Position numbers and translations under genes: made by a program
The notes under the pieces: generated by a model
Database searches by the model: none
Told to the model about the DNA's origin: nothing
What the model saw: the letters and a program-made list of their open reading frames with translations, nothing else
Shown here: piece by piece, positions 9,464 through 20,018 of the stretch
How positions within the stretch are numbered: the stretch's first letter is position 1
How the letters are laid out: each line of letters begins with the position of its first letter
Source: Clostridium sp. AM34-11AC
Lineage (GTDB): Bacteria; Bacillota; Clostridia; Lachnospirales; Lachnospiraceae
Direction: 5' to 3'
Length of the DNA: 64,000 nt
Assembly: GCF_003435375.1 (NCBI RefSeq)
Contig: NZ_QWGL01000002.1
Span: 1-64,000 of the forward strand

Positions 9464-10672
9464 ATGGCTAAGGAAATGATCGCAATGCTTCTTGCAGGCG
9501 GCCAGGGTTCAAGACTCTATGCACTGACACAGAAGCTTGCAAAACCGGCAGTCCCTTTCGGCGGGAAATACAGAATTATTGATTTTCCGCTCTCGAACTG
9601 CGTAAATTCCGGAATTGATACCGTGGGAATTCTGACCCAGTACCAGCCGATGGTACTGAATGAGTATATCGGAAACGGCCAGCCGTGGGACCTCGACCGT
9701 CTTTACGGCGGAGTACATGTGCTGCCGCCGTATCAGAAGGCATCCGGTTCCGACTGGTATAAGGGAACCGCAAACGCAATCTATCAGAACATTCCGTTCA
9801 TCGAGCGCTACGATCCGCAGTATGTGATCATCTTATCCGGTGATCAGATCTGCAAGCAGGATTACAGTGATTTCCTGCGCTTCCACAAGGAAAAAGGCGC
9901 AGAATTCAGTGTCGCGGTTATGGAAGTGCCGTGGGACGAGGCATCCCGTTTTGGTCTGATGGTGGCGGATGGGGACGACCGGATCACAGAGTTTCAGGAG
10001 AAACCGAAGAACCCGAAGTCGAATCTGGCTTCCATGGGAATCTATATCTTCAACTGGGATATCTTAAAGAAGTACCTGATCGAGGATGAGGCAGACCCGA
10101 ATTCCGAGAATGATTTCGGAAACAACATCATTCCGAACCTCTTAAAAGACGGACGGAAGATGTACGCGTACCACTTTGCGGGATACTGGAAGGACGTTGG
10201 AACGATCTCATCCCTCTGGGAAGCAAATATGGAGGTTCTTGATCCGGAACACAGCGGGATCGATATCTTTGATGAAAACTGGAAGATCTACAGCCGGAAC
10301 AGCGGTATGACCGGTCACAAGATCGGCTCCAACGCAGTCGTTGAGAATTCCATGATCACAGACGGATGCCGGATCGACGGAAGTATTAAGCATTCGATCC
10401 TGTTCTCCGGTGTCAGGGTAGAAAAGGGAGCAAAGATCGAAGATGCCGTTGTCATGGGCAAAACGGTCATAAAGGCCGGAGCTGTTGTAGAACACTGTAT
10501 CGTCGCGGAAAATGTTGTGATCGGTGAAAATGCCGTTGTTGGATCCATGCCGAAGGGGGAAGAACACGGCGTTGCGACGATCGGTTCCGGAATCACCATC
10601 GGAAAGGGCGCAAAGATCGGCCCGAACGCCATGGTCAATAAAAATGTGGAGGATGGTGAAGAACAATGGTAA
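9464..10672 (+). CDS. glgC: Glucose-1-phosphate adenylyltransferase
   Basis: Makes ADP-glucose from glucose-1-phosphate and ATP, the committed step of glycogen synthesis. The 402-residue protein has the nucleotide-binding loop GGQGSRL (12-18), the following [10 protein letters not shown] segment, the GDQI and [12 protein letters not shown] motifs, and a C-terminal left-handed beta-helix of hexapeptide repeats. ATG 9464 is chosen because AGGGGGA is 7 nt upstream; an earlier in-frame ATG at 9413 has no ribosome site. The stop overlaps glgD by 7 nt, indicating an operon. The pair is inserted between hemW and hrcA. Confidence 0.96.
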   Translation: MAKEMIAMLLAGGQGSRLYALTQKLAKPAVPFGGKYRIIDFPLSNCVNSGIDTVGILTQYQPMVLNEYIGNGQPWDLDRLYGGVHVLPPYQKASGSDWYKGTANAIYQNIPFIERYDPQYVIILSGDQICKQDYSDFLRFHKEKGAEFSVAVMEVPWDEASRFGLMVADGDDRITEFQEKPKNPKSNLASMGIYIFNWDILKKYLIEDEADPNSENDFGNNIIPNLLKDGRKMYAYHFAGYWKDVGTISSLWEANMEVLDPEHSGIDIFDENWKIYSRNSGMTGHKIGSNAVVENSMITDGCRIDGSIKHSILFSGVRVEKGAKIEDAVVMGKTVIKAGAVVEHCIVAENVVIGENAVVGSMPKGEEHGVATIGSGITIGKGAKIGPNAMVNKNVEDGEEQW

Positions 10673-11805
10673 ATTCCAATGCAAATGCGATCGGTATTAT
10701 TTTTCCAAACAGTTATGATAATCTGGTGCCGGAGCTTGCGGGTGACCGCCTGATGGCATCGATCCCGTTTGCGGGACGTTACCGGATCATCGACTTTCTG
10801 CTTTCCAGTCTCGCAAACTGCGGGATCAGCAATATTGCCATCGTGGTACGGGAGAATTATCATTCCCTGATGGACCATCTGGGCTCCGGACGAGCGTGGG
10901 ATCTTCTCAGAAAAAACGGAGGTCTCAGTATTTTTCCGCCCTATGCGGAGAAAAATATGAAGGTCTACAGCGGACGCGTCGAGGCACTTGAGAGCATCCT
11001 TCCGTATCTGAAATGCAAAAAAGAAAAGTATGTGATCATGATGGACGCCAATATCGCGGTGGATTTTGATTTCAACGCAATGTTAGCGGAACATATCGAG
11101 AGCGGTGCCGATGTGACGGTTGCCTACACGGAGCAGGAGATTCCGGCGGAACTGATCCGCGCAGGTGTCCACGGGGATATGTATTACACGTTAAAGCTTG
11201 ATGACGGACGTGTGAGACGGATCTTTATGAATTCCGAAATGTGCGGAAAACAGAATCTATCCATGAATATTTATATTATGGATAGAGAAGCGCTGATCGA
11301 CAAGATCCATGCGGCATTTGTACGTGGATACTCCTACTTCGAGCGCGATATCCTTGCGCCGCGTCTTGAGAAGTACAACATCCGCGGATATAAATATGAT
11401 GGATATTACGCGAGGATCTGCGGCTTAAAGAGCTACTTCGATGAGAATATGAAACTTCTCGATGATGAGAATCTGGACGCACTATTTACCGGCGGTCAGA
11501 TCTACACAAAGATCCGTGATGACAACCCGACAAGATATATTAACGGATGTAAGACAAAAAATAACCTTGTGGCTGATGGCTGCGTGATCGAAGGCGATGT
11601 GGAGAACTGTGTTCTCTTCCGAGGCGTTAAGATCGCGAAGGGCGCAAAGATCAGAAACAGTGTCCTGATGCAGGATACGGTGGTGAATGCAGGCGCACGG
11701 CTGGATTACGTTGTCACAGACAAGAACGTGACGATTGAGGTTGGCCAGGAGCTGAAGGGAACGGATACACAGCCGTTTTATGTGGCGAAGGGGCATACTG
11801 TTTAA
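10666..11805 (+). CDS. glgD: GlgD, regulatory subunit of glucose-1-phosphate adenylyltransferase
   Basis: A paralogue of GlgC (379 residues) in which the catalytic GGxGxRL loop is missing: the N-terminus reads [15 protein letters not shown]. The [11 protein letters not shown] segment and the C-terminal beta-helix are kept. In Firmicutes GlgD is known to pair with GlgC and modulate the enzyme. It overlaps glgC by 7 nt and is followed by a strong terminator, so glgCD is a self-contained two-gene unit. The rest of the glycogen pathway (glgA, glgB, glgP) is not in this window. Confidence 0.92.
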   Translation: MVNSNANAIGIIFPNSYDNLVPELAGDRLMASIPFAGRYRIIDFLLSSLANCGISNIAIVVRENYHSLMDHLGSGRAWDLLRKNGGLSIFPPYAEKNMKVYSGRVEALESILPYLKCKKEKYVIMMDANIAVDFDFNAMLAEHIESGADVTVAYTEQEIPAELIRAGVHGDMYYTLKLDDGRVRRIFMNSEMCGKQNLSMNIYIMDREALIDKIHAAFVRGYSYFERDILAPRLEKYNIRGYKYDGYYARICGLKSYFDENMKLLDDENLDALFTGGQIYTKIRDDNPTRYINGCKTKNNLVADGCVIEGDVENCVLFRGVKIAKGAKIRNSVLMQDTVVNAGARLDYVVTDKNVTIEVGQELKGTDTQPFYVAKGHTV

Positions 11806-11868
11806 AGATAGGAGCAAGCCTGTGAATTCAGGAGAGGTCCTGACTCACATAAGATATGTATAATTAAG

Positions 11869-11921
11869 AAAGGGAATCTTTCATGAGCATTTTCACATGC
11901 TCTGGAGAGATTCCCTTTTTT
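11869..11921 (+). terminator. Terminator of glgCD
   Basis: AAAGGGAATCT (11869-11879) pairs with AGATTCCCTTT (11908-11918), with an inner stem GAGCAT/ATGCTC, and ends in TTTTTT. It is 64 nt after glgD. Confidence 0.9.
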
Positions 11922-12008
11922 GCCATGCAGCAGGAAGAATTTATTAGTGGATGTCCTTCCGGTCCTGTCATATATCGGGTGGAAACTCATATAACGGGGC
12001 AGATGAAC

Positions 12009-12722
12009 TTAAGACTGGATCAGATAGACCTCAGACCGCTCAACGCCGTGATCTCTTGTTTCCGAATGTGTGTTGTAAAAAATATCGATATGTTTTCCTT
12101 TGACGCCGCCTCCGACGTCCTCAGCGATATACTCGACACCATCGATCAAAAGGTGGCTTCCAAGCGGAATGACCCGCGGGTCAACGGCTACGGTGCGGCT
12201 TGCGGTCGCCTGGGTTCCGGTCTTTGTGAGACGGCCGTAGCCCTCGGAGCAGCTTCTGCACGGGCAGTAAGCTGTGGTCTTAAATGTACCTAAGGAAACG
12301 AGGGTGGCATTTTTGATGATCTTTGTTGCGGTATTGTACTGGTAAGCTAACGGAAGTGCTGTGCCGTTCACGCTGAGCTTGATCATGTAGGTATCATCCG
12401 GGATGGAGGACCAGTCGATCATGATCTCAAAGCCGTGGGCACCGTTTCCGATGCCGCTTTCCTTTAAGTCATTGCGCTCGATATCAGCTTCGGCGGTCTC
12501 AGATAAAAGAGACTCGCCTGTATGGGAGTTGGCCACAGTGACGGTGACGGAGACCGGGGTATCCGGGGCAGCGGAGTTCCACGCCCATCCGGAAACCTTA
12601 TTTCCATCGATGCTGTCCAGGTGGCCAGAGTTTTTCGGGGTACTTGCGAATGCACATACGGTGTTTAAGAGCATCGAAATGACGGTCAGTAAAACACAGA
12701 TGGTCAATCTAAATTTCTTCAT
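12009..12722 (-). CDS. Secreted 3D-domain protein (candidate cell-wall lytic enzyme)
   Basis: A 237-residue exported protein: the first 26 residues form a signal peptide (MKKFRLTICVLLTVISMLL, then an AFAS cleavage site). The middle (about 30-130) is a beta-rich domain with SGWAWN and a DDTYMIKLSVNG segment. The C-terminus (about 150-237) is a 3D domain with the conserved aspartates VAVDPRVIPLGS, EDVGG and HIDIF. Such domains occur in MltA-type lytic transglycosylases, YabE/Rpf-like proteins and YuiC. A cysteine pair (CPCRSC) precedes it. It is single, divergent from hrcA, and convergent with glgD. The exact substrate bond cannot be told. Confidence 0.85.
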   Translation of the reverse strand: MKKFRLTICVLLTVISMLLNTVCAFASTPKNSGHLDSIDGNKVSGWAWNSAAPDTPVSVTVTVANSHTGESLLSETAEADIERNDLKESGIGNGAHGFEIMIDWSSIPDDTYMIKLSVNGTALPLAYQYNTATKIIKNATLVSLGTFKTTAYCPCRSCSEGYGRLTKTGTQATASRTVAVDPRVIPLGSHLLIDGVEYIAEDVGGGVKGKHIDIFYNTHSETRDHGVERSEVYLIQS

Positions 12723-13024
12723 ATAACAATCCTTTCTTTTTTTGTTTCATATCTATTACAAATTATATGCAGATATGTAATAGAAATGTAACAATTTGGA
12801 AACAAGTATGTATTATACATAATTTTCCAAATTTGTCAAGTTTTTGGGTATTACTGCCAGGACGCAAACAGTCCCCCCATATGGCAGAAATGTTCTTAAT
12901 GTGACGCAAAGCCCCCGGGATTCACAGGAAAATCCAGGGGAAAGCCGGGCGGATCCTGTAAAATCCTGGTAGAAAAAGGCGATGAAAAAAATAGTGAAAA
13001 AAATGTGAAAATTATCAAAAGCCC
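12723..13024. promoter_or_regulatory. Divergent intergenic region between the 3D gene and hrcA, with a 41-bp dyad
   Basis: The gap contains a large dyad. AATTTGGAAA (12793-12802) pairs perfectly with TTTCCAAATT (12824-12833). Centred inside is a 15-bp palindrome TATGTAT-T-ATACATA (12807-12821). It could be an operator or cruciform for the 3D-domain gene. A TATAAT lies nearer that gene on the minus strand without a good -35. Nothing coding was seen. Confidence 0.5.
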
Positions 13025-13053
13025 TTGACAAACAACACACTAAGTAATATAGT
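13025..13053 (+). promoter_or_regulatory. Sigma-A promoter of the hrcA-grpE-dnaK operon
   Basis: TTGACA (13025-13030), 17-bp spacer, TATAGT (13048-13053). The expected start point, near 13060, is just upstream of the CIRCE element, so bound HrcA would block initiation or early elongation. Confidence 0.93.
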
Positions 13054-13067
13054 AACAACTGTAAATG

Positions 13068-13094
13068 TTAGCACTCCTCAATAAAGAGTGCTAA
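13068..13094. promoter_or_regulatory. CIRCE operator (HrcA binding site)
   Basis: Perfect match to the consensus TTAGCACTC-N9-GAGTGCTAA. It lies between the promoter and hrcA, in the untranslated leader, the usual position for heat-shock autorepression by HrcA. Confidence 0.98.
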
Positions 13095-13113
13095 TAAAGA
13101 AGAGGTGAGAGTT

Positions 13114-14157
13114 TTGGAACTGGATGAGAGAAAAGAAAAAATTTTAAAAGCGATTATCCAGACGTATCTGGAGACCGGTGAGCCGGTGGGATCCAGAACG
13201 ATTTCCAAATACTCGGATCTGAAGCTCAGCTCCGCGACGATCCGAAATGAGATGTCTGATCTGGAAGAACTTGGCTACATCATTCAGCCGCATACCTCGG
13301 CGGGACGAATTCCTTCCGATAAAGGTTACCGCTTCTATGTTGACCAGATCATCAAGGAAAAAGATAGTCAGGTCGAGCATATGCAGGAACTGATGATCCA
13401 GCGGGTAGACCGCGTGGAACTGCTTCTGAAGCAGCTTGCAAAGGTTCTTGCCAACAATACGAACTATGCGACCCTGATCAGCGGACCGAGTTACAACCAG
13501 ACAAAGTTAAAGTTTATCCAGCTCTCGAAGGTGGAGGAACACAAACTTCTGGTGGTAGTCGTTGTGGAAGGAAATATTATAAGAAACTCCTTTGTTACGA
13601 TCGATGAGGAACTCAGTGACGAAGAGCTTCTGAATTTAAATATTCTTTTAAACAGCAGCCTGAACGGTCTGACGATCGAGGAGATCAACCTTGGCGTGAT
13701 CGCAAAAATGAAAGAACAGGCCGGATCCCACAGAAGAGTGGTGGATCTGGTGCTGAATGAAGTCAGTGAAGTGATCCGGTCCCAGGACGAAGATCTCCAG
13801 ATCTATACCAGCGGGGCAACCAATATTTTCAAATACCCGGAGCTTTCCGATACGGAAAAAGCGAGCCAGCTGATCGGTACTTTGGAACATAAAGAACTTC
13901 TCAGGGGACTGATCGACGGGCAGCAGCAGAATAAAACGGATGATACGGACAATGAAATTCAGGTCTATATCGGAGATGAAACTCCGGTCCAGAGCATGAA
14001 AGACTGCAGCATCGTAACCGCAAATTATGCGCTCGGCGATGGGATGCGCGGAACGATCGGTATCGTGGGACCAAAACGAATGGACTACGAAAAAGTCGTA
14101 TCGACCTTGAGATCGTTAGTTGCGCAGCTGAACGAAACGTTTAAAAATGAAAGGTGA
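13114..14157 (+). CDS. hrcA: Heat-inducible transcription repressor HrcA
   Basis: Represses the dnaK and groE operons by binding CIRCE, with activity tuned by GroEL. About 347 residues: an N-terminal winged helix (with SSATIRNEMSDLEELGYI as the recognition region and HTSAGRIPSDKGYRFYV after it), then a GAF-like domain. The TTG at 13114 is chosen as start because GAGGTG (13102-13107) lies 6 nt upstream and the protein then begins MELDERK, the usual HrcA start. A GTG at 13105 would overlap that site. The stop overlaps or nearly abuts the grpE start. Confidence 0.95.
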   Translation: MELDERKEKILKAIIQTYLETGEPVGSRTISKYSDLKLSSATIRNEMSDLEELGYIIQPHTSAGRIPSDKGYRFYVDQIIKEKDSQVEHMQELMIQRVDRVELLLKQLAKVLANNTNYATLISGPSYNQTKLKFIQLSKVEEHKLLVVVVVEGNIIRNSFVTIDEELSDEELLNLNILLNSSLNGLTIEEINLGVIAKMKEQAGSHRRVVDLVLNEVSEVIRSQDEDLQIYTSGATNIFKYPELSDTEKASQLIGTLEHKELLRGLIDGQQQNKTDDTDNEIQVYIGDETPVQSMKDCSIVTANYALGDGMRGTIGIVGPKRMDYEKVVSTLRSLVAQLNETFKNER

Positions 14158-14165
14158 AGAGAGCA

Positions 14166-14741
14166 GTGAAAGAGAAAGAGTTAGAAAAAGAGAAAACGGA
14201 AAAAGCCGTTTCTGAGGAAAAAGAAACCAAAGAGACAGCCGCTTCCGAAAAAGAAAATAAAGAGACGTCCGAAAAAGAGGAAAAAGCTTCTGAAAAGAAG
14301 AAAGATCCGAAGGACGAGAAGATCGATGAGTTAAATGACAAGCTCAAGAGATCCATGGCGGAGTTTGATAACTACCGCAAGAGAACGGACAAGGAAAAGT
14401 CCGCAATGTATGAGATCGGTGCGAAGGATGTAATCGAAAAGATCCTTCCGATCGTCGATAACTTTGAAAGAGGTCTTAATTCCATTCCGGAAGACGCGAA
14501 AGGATCCGCGTTTGCAGACGGAATGGAAAAGATATATAAGCAATTTGTAAAGACACTCGATGATATGGGCGTTAAGCCGATCGAGGCAGTCGGAAAACCG
14601 TTCGACCCGAACTTCCACAACGCAGTGATGCATGTGGAGGATGAGAATCTCGGCGAGAATGTTGTGGCAGTGGAACTCCAGAAGGGCTACACCTACAAAG
14701 ATTCCATCGTTCGTCACAGCATGGTGCAGGTTGCAAACTAA
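14166..14741 (+). CDS. grpE: GrpE, nucleotide exchange factor of DnaK
   Basis: Releases ADP from DnaK during the chaperone cycle. The first 60 or so residues are a highly charged lysine/glutamate-rich coiled region, followed by the long dimerisation helix (EFDNYRKRTDKEK) and the C-terminal beta domain with PFDPNFHNAVMH and GYTYKDSIVRHSMV. GTG 14166 is preferred because AAGGTGA (14151-14157) is 8 nt upstream; GTG 14154, overlapping the hrcA stop, is an alternative adding four residues. Confidence 0.93.
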   Translation: MKEKELEKEKTEKAVSEEKETKETAASEKENKETSEKEEKASEKKKDPKDEKIDELNDKLKRSMAEFDNYRKRTDKEKSAMYEIGAKDVIEKILPIVDNFERGLNSIPEDAKGSAFADGMEKIYKQFVKTLDDMGVKPIEAVGKPFDPNFHNAVMHVEDENLGENVVAVELQKGYTYKDSIVRHSMVQVAN

Positions 14742-14810
14742 CATTGAAACAATGTGATCATCCGGCAGAGACTGCTGGACGACCACTCATTCCTAATATT
14801 CCAAATTTAG

Positions 14811-16703
<1,893 letters not shown>

Positions 16704-16730
16704 ATAACAGTTTGATCGAGCCACAATGAG

Positions 16731-16777
16731 GGCTGGAAAGGACGTTGCAAGATAGCTTGCATAAGTCCTTTTTAGCC
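16731..16777. repeat. Hairpin related to the dispersed GCAAGC...GCTTGC repeat
   Basis: GGCTGGAAAGGAC (16731-16743) pairs with GTCCTTTTTAGCC (16765-16777) around an inner TTGCAAG...AGCTTGCATAAG. The same inner motif occurs in the elements at 4.8 and 41.9 kb. It lies between dnaK and dnaJ and may weaken read-through. Confidence 0.65.
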
Positions 16778-16813
16778 GGAATTGCCATTTGGCGCGAGTC
16801 AGGCACAATAAAT

Positions 16814-16847
16814 CCGAAAGAACGCCCAAGAGGGGGCGTTCTTTCGG
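16814..16847 (+). terminator. Strong hairpin between dnaK and dnaJ
   Basis: CCGAAAGAACGCCC (16814-16827) pairs perfectly with GGGCGTTCTTTCGG (16834-16847). No T run follows, so it may be a partial terminator or an mRNA-processing or stability element that uncouples dnaK from dnaJ. A further hairpin, GGTACGC...GTACC, lies close to the dnaJ start. Confidence 0.6.
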
Positions 16848-17005
16848 TTGCCTTGTATCAAGGCTTTGATCGATAACGATCCGGAAATATTGCCGCGGCA
16901 GGACTCAGCCGTGACGTCTGAAGAAAGCTTCCGTCGGCAGGTTCCGTAAAAAGGTACGCGTGAAGCGTGGTACCGCTCACTAACAGGAAAGGTAAGAATA
17001 AAGAA

Positions 17006-18172
17006 ATGGCAGAGACCAAGCGAGATTATTACGAAGTCCTCGGCGTGCCGAAAGATGCGGACGAAGCGGCGTTAAAGAAAGCATATCGAGTTCTTGCAAA
17101 GAAATACCATCCGGACGCAAATCCGGGAGATAAAGAGGCGGAGGCAAAGTTCAAGGAAGCTTCCGAGGCATACAGCGTTTTAAGTGATCCGGAAAAGAGA
17201 AGAAAGTATGACCAGTTCGGCCATGCGGCCTTCGAGGGCGGCGCAGGCGGAGCCGGCGGCTACGGCGGATTCGATTTCAACGGAGCCGACATGGGAGATA
17301 TCTTTGGAGATATTTTCGGAGATTTCTTCGGAGGTGGACGTTCCGCTTACGGAAGAAGCAGCAACGGTCCCATGCGCGGCGCAAATTTAAGAACCGGCGT
17401 AAGGATCACATTTGAAGAGGCAATCTTTGGCTGCGAGAAAGAGATCGAGCTCACATTGAAGGATGAGTGTCCGAAATGTCACGGAACAGGCGCAAAGCCT
17501 GGTACATCTCCGGTTACCTGCCCGAAATGTAACGGTAAAGGTAAGATCGTCTACACCCAGCAGTCCTTCTTCGGTCAGGTACAGAATGTCCAGACATGTC
17601 CGGACTGCCGAGGTACCGGTAAGATCGTCAAGGAGAAGTGCCCGGACTGCTACGGTACCGGATATATCTCCAGCAAGAAGAAGATTCAGGTCAAGATCCC
17701 GGCAGGTATCGACAACGGACAGAGCATCCGTATCGCAGGAAAAGGAGAGCCCGGAACGAACGGCGGCGAGAGAGGAGACCTTCTCGTTGAGGTAACCGTA
17801 TCCAGAAGCCCGGTATTTATGCGCCAGGAGACATCCATCTTCTCCACAGTACCGATCTCCTTCGCAACAGCAGCCCTTGGAGGTCCGATCAAGATCAAGA
17901 CCGTCGACGGCGAGGTTGAGTACGAGGTAAAACCGGGAACCCAGACCGACACGAAGGTACGTCTCCGCGGCAAGGGTGTTCCGTCTCTCAGAAATAAGAA
18001 CATCCGCGGTGACCATTATGTAACGCTTGTTGTTACAGTTCCGGAGAAGCTTACGGAGGAGCAGAAAGAAGCCCTCAGAAAGTTTGATGATGCGATGAAG
18101 GGGGTTGCATCGCCGGAGGGAAAGAAGAAAGGTTTTTTCAATAAGTTAAAAGAAGATTTCAAAAATGAATAA
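17006..18172 (+). CDS. dnaJ: Chaperone protein DnaJ (Hsp40)
   Basis: Co-chaperone that stimulates DnaK ATPase and delivers clients. 388 residues: J domain (1-70) with HPD (35-37), glycine/phenylalanine-rich stretch (about 72-130), four CxxCxGxG zinc motifs ([32 protein letters not shown]), then the two beta-barrel substrate domains. The start at 17006 gives the standard [14 protein letters not shown] frame extending to 16967 would include non-homologous residues. The dnaK-dnaJ gap of 302 bp is long and structured. A strong terminator follows, so prmA is no longer in this operon. Confidence 0.98.
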   Translation: MAETKRDYYEVLGVPKDADEAALKKAYRVLAKKYHPDANPGDKEAEAKFKEASEAYSVLSDPEKRRKYDQFGHAAFEGGAGGAGGYGGFDFNGADMGDIFGDIFGDFFGGGRSAYGRSSNGPMRGANLRTGVRITFEEAIFGCEKEIELTLKDECPKCHGTGAKPGTSPVTCPKCNGKGKIVYTQQSFFGQVQNVQTCPDCRGTGKIVKEKCPDCYGTGYISSKKKIQVKIPAGIDNGQSIRIAGKGEPGTNGGERGDLLVEVTVSRSPVFMRQETSIFSTVPISFATAALGGPIKIKTVDGEVEYEVKPGTQTDTKVRLRGKGVPSLRNKNIRGDHYVTLVVTVPEKLTEEQKEALRKFDDAMKGVASPEGKKKGFFNKLKEDFKNE

Positions 18173-18188
18173 TTGAAAATAAAGCGGG

Positions 18189-18239
18189 AAACGCACGTTT
18201 TGCATGCAGAAATGAGCTGTAGCAGGACGTGCGTTTTTT
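18189..18239 (+). terminator. Terminator of the dnaK-dnaJ operon
   Basis: AAACGCACGT (18189-18198) pairs with ACGTGCGTTT (18227-18236), followed by more T. It lies at the left border of the accessory region. Confidence 0.88.
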
Positions 18240-18402
18240 CGTTTGTGAAATAAATATGCTAATATAAGACTATCAACCAGATCTCTTTCCTGGAGATCGC
18301 AGCCCGTAATTCCGGGCGTCTGTGGTATCTGACTTCAGTTCTGAAATCATTCCCACGAAATTGCAAAAAAACTTCATATCGTGTACAATGAAAGGAGAAA
18401 CT

Positions 18403-18582
18403 ATGACGAAAGTAAAGAGAAACTTTAAGGACAGTCTTTTCCGAATGGTATTTCATGGGAAGGAGGAGTTACTGAGTCTGTATAATGCGGTAAATGGAAG
18501 CTCGTATACGAATGCAGATGATCTGGAAATCAACACACTGGAAGACGTGGTATACATGGGAATGAAAATTATAAACGTATAA
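18403..18582 (+). pseudogene. Rpn-family nuclease gene, N-terminal fragment (copy A)
   Basis: Starts with the same AAAGGAG ribosome site and MTKVKRNFKDSLFR sequence as the intact gene at 20019. It matches it for about 55 codons up to VVYMGMK, then a deletion joins it to the sequence that follows the intact gene, adding a few residues before a stop. The putative catalytic aspartate and ExQ motif are both lost, so any product would be inactive. Confidence 0.85.
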
Positions 18583-18587
18583 CAAAA

Positions 18588-18622
18588 CAGGCAGAACCTA
18601 TCACTCCGATAAGTCCTGCCTG
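18588..18622 (-). terminator. Terminator of the intact dehydrogenase gene (copy A)
   Basis: CAGGCAG (18588-18594) pairs with CTGCCTG (18616-18622). Read on the minus strand, the stem is followed by TTTTGTT. The same hairpin lies at about 21035-21070 in copy B. Confidence 0.65.
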
Positions 18623-18660
18623 CTTTCGTTATATGAGAAAAGAAGTTGGCAAACGATTGT

Positions 18661-19689
18661 TTAGAAATCAAACATTCCAGCCGGTTTTGTATCCGGTTTC
18701 TTTGTGTCTGTGTAGGTCTTAGCTGTCTTATAGTCAACATCGTTGATCGGCCATGTCGGCTTCTTGCCTTCGTAGACTTCCTGAACGCCCATAGCTGCGA
18801 AGTAGGAAGCACGATGGGCAGCTTCAGATGTGTTGCCGCCGATATGCGGATAGATGATAACATTGTCGAGAGTTAAGAGTGGGTTAGCCGGATCAACCGG
18901 TTCCTTCTTGATTGCGTCAAGACCGGCACCTGCGATCACGCCATTCTTGCATGCCTCGTAGAGAGCATCCTCGTCCACACAGCCGCCGCGTGCGGTGTTG
19001 ATTAAGAATGCTGTCGGTTTCATCATTGCGAGACGCTCTTTATTTACCATGTTCTTGGTAACCGGAGTGTTCGGGCAGTGAAGGGAAACATAGTCGCACT
19101 CTTTGAAGATGCGGTCAAGGTCGCGGACAACCTCAACGCCGTCCGGGAACTCAGAAGCTGGTTTGTACGGGTCATATGCGAGAACATTCATCTCGAATGC
19201 GAGGCAGCGCTTTGCAACGCGGCTTCCGATGTTGCCGCAGCCGATCAGACCGATGGTCTTGCCGTTTAATGTGTTCTTGCGGACTTTTAATTTTGCCTTG
19301 TAGAAGTCATTTACCCATGTCTTATGAAGGACAGTCACGTTACGGCTGCACTCTAAGATGAGTAACATAGCTGTCTCTGCAACGGAGGTGCTGTTTGCGA
19401 CCGGTGCGTAGAGAGCCTGGACATTGTTGTCGTGGCAGGCCTTTACGTCAAGAGCGTCGAAACCGGCGCCGTGACGAACAATAACCTTTAAGTTCGGGTT
19501 TGACTCGATCACTTCACGTGTGATCGGTGTGATACGGACGATCATAGCGTCCGGCTGATATTCCTTGAAATCAGCGAGAACGTCCTCTGTCTCAAATCCG
19601 CGGCCGTCGATTACGGTATGACCAGCATCCTCAAGAAGCTTACGGCCTTCGGACATAATTTCCTGTGGGAGTAAAATTTTCCAACCCAT
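18661..19689 (-). CDS. D-2-hydroxyacid dehydrogenase (NAD-binding), copy A
   Basis: Member of the D-isomer-specific 2-hydroxyacid dehydrogenase family (phosphoglycerate/glyoxylate reductase-like), which interconverts 2-oxoacids and D-2-hydroxyacids with NAD(P)H. The 342 residues include the Rossmann motif GCGNIG (150-155). The catalytic set is present: arginine in NTARGG, glutamate in KKEP, histidine in YPHIGG. The C-terminus (about 315-342) is an unusual lysine/threonine/aspartate-rich tail. GGAGG precedes the ATG. An inverted repeat overlaps its promoter. A decayed duplicate lies at 21097-21640. Substrate unknown. Confidence 0.9.
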   Translation of the reverse strand: MGWKILLPQEIMSEGRKLLEDAGHTVIDGRGFETEDVLADFKEYQPDAMIVRITPITREVIESNPNLKVIVRHGAGFDALDVKACHDNNVQALYAPVANSTSVAETAMLLILECSRNVTVLHKTWVNDFYKAKLKVRKNTLNGKTIGLIGCGNIGSRVAKRCLAFEMNVLAYDPYKPASEFPDGVEVVRDLDRIFKECDYVSLHCPNTPVTKNMVNKERLAMMKPTAFLINTARGGCVDEDALYEACKNGVIAGAGLDAIKKEPVDPANPLLTLDNVIIYPHIGGNTSEAAHRASYFAAMGVQEVYEGKKPTWPINDVDYKTAKTYTDTKKPDTKPAGMFDF

Positions 19690-19742
19690 GATAATACCTC
19701 CTATAATGGAACATTTTTGATAAACTGTTTTTCACTGTCTTT

Positions 19743-19778
19743 ATTATAGCGGAGATTGTTCACAAAATAAAACAATCT
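19743..19778 (-). promoter_or_regulatory. Promoter and operator-like inverted repeat of the dehydrogenase gene
   Basis: On the minus strand TATAAT (19743-19748) is preceded at 17 bp by TTTATT (19766-19771). A perfect 8-bp inverted repeat, AGATTGTT (19753-19760) and AACAATCT (19771-19778), covers the spacer and -35, as an operator would. In copy B the left arm has mutated (AAGTGTT), so the symmetry is lost where the gene is dead. Confidence 0.6.
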
Positions 19779-20018
19779 GTTTTTGTAAGGTTGAAAAGGA
19801 AATGTTGTTGAAAATCGCTGGTACGAAAAGAGACGCTTATATATTATAGCACTTTCTTTTATAAGGCAAATATGCTAATATAAGATTATCAAACAGATCT
19901 CTTTCCTGGAGATCCCTGCCCGTGATTCCGGGCGTCTGTGGTATCTGACTTCAGTTCTGAAATCGTTCCCACGAAATTGCAAAAAAACTCTATATCGTGT
20001 ACAATGAAAGGAGAAACT

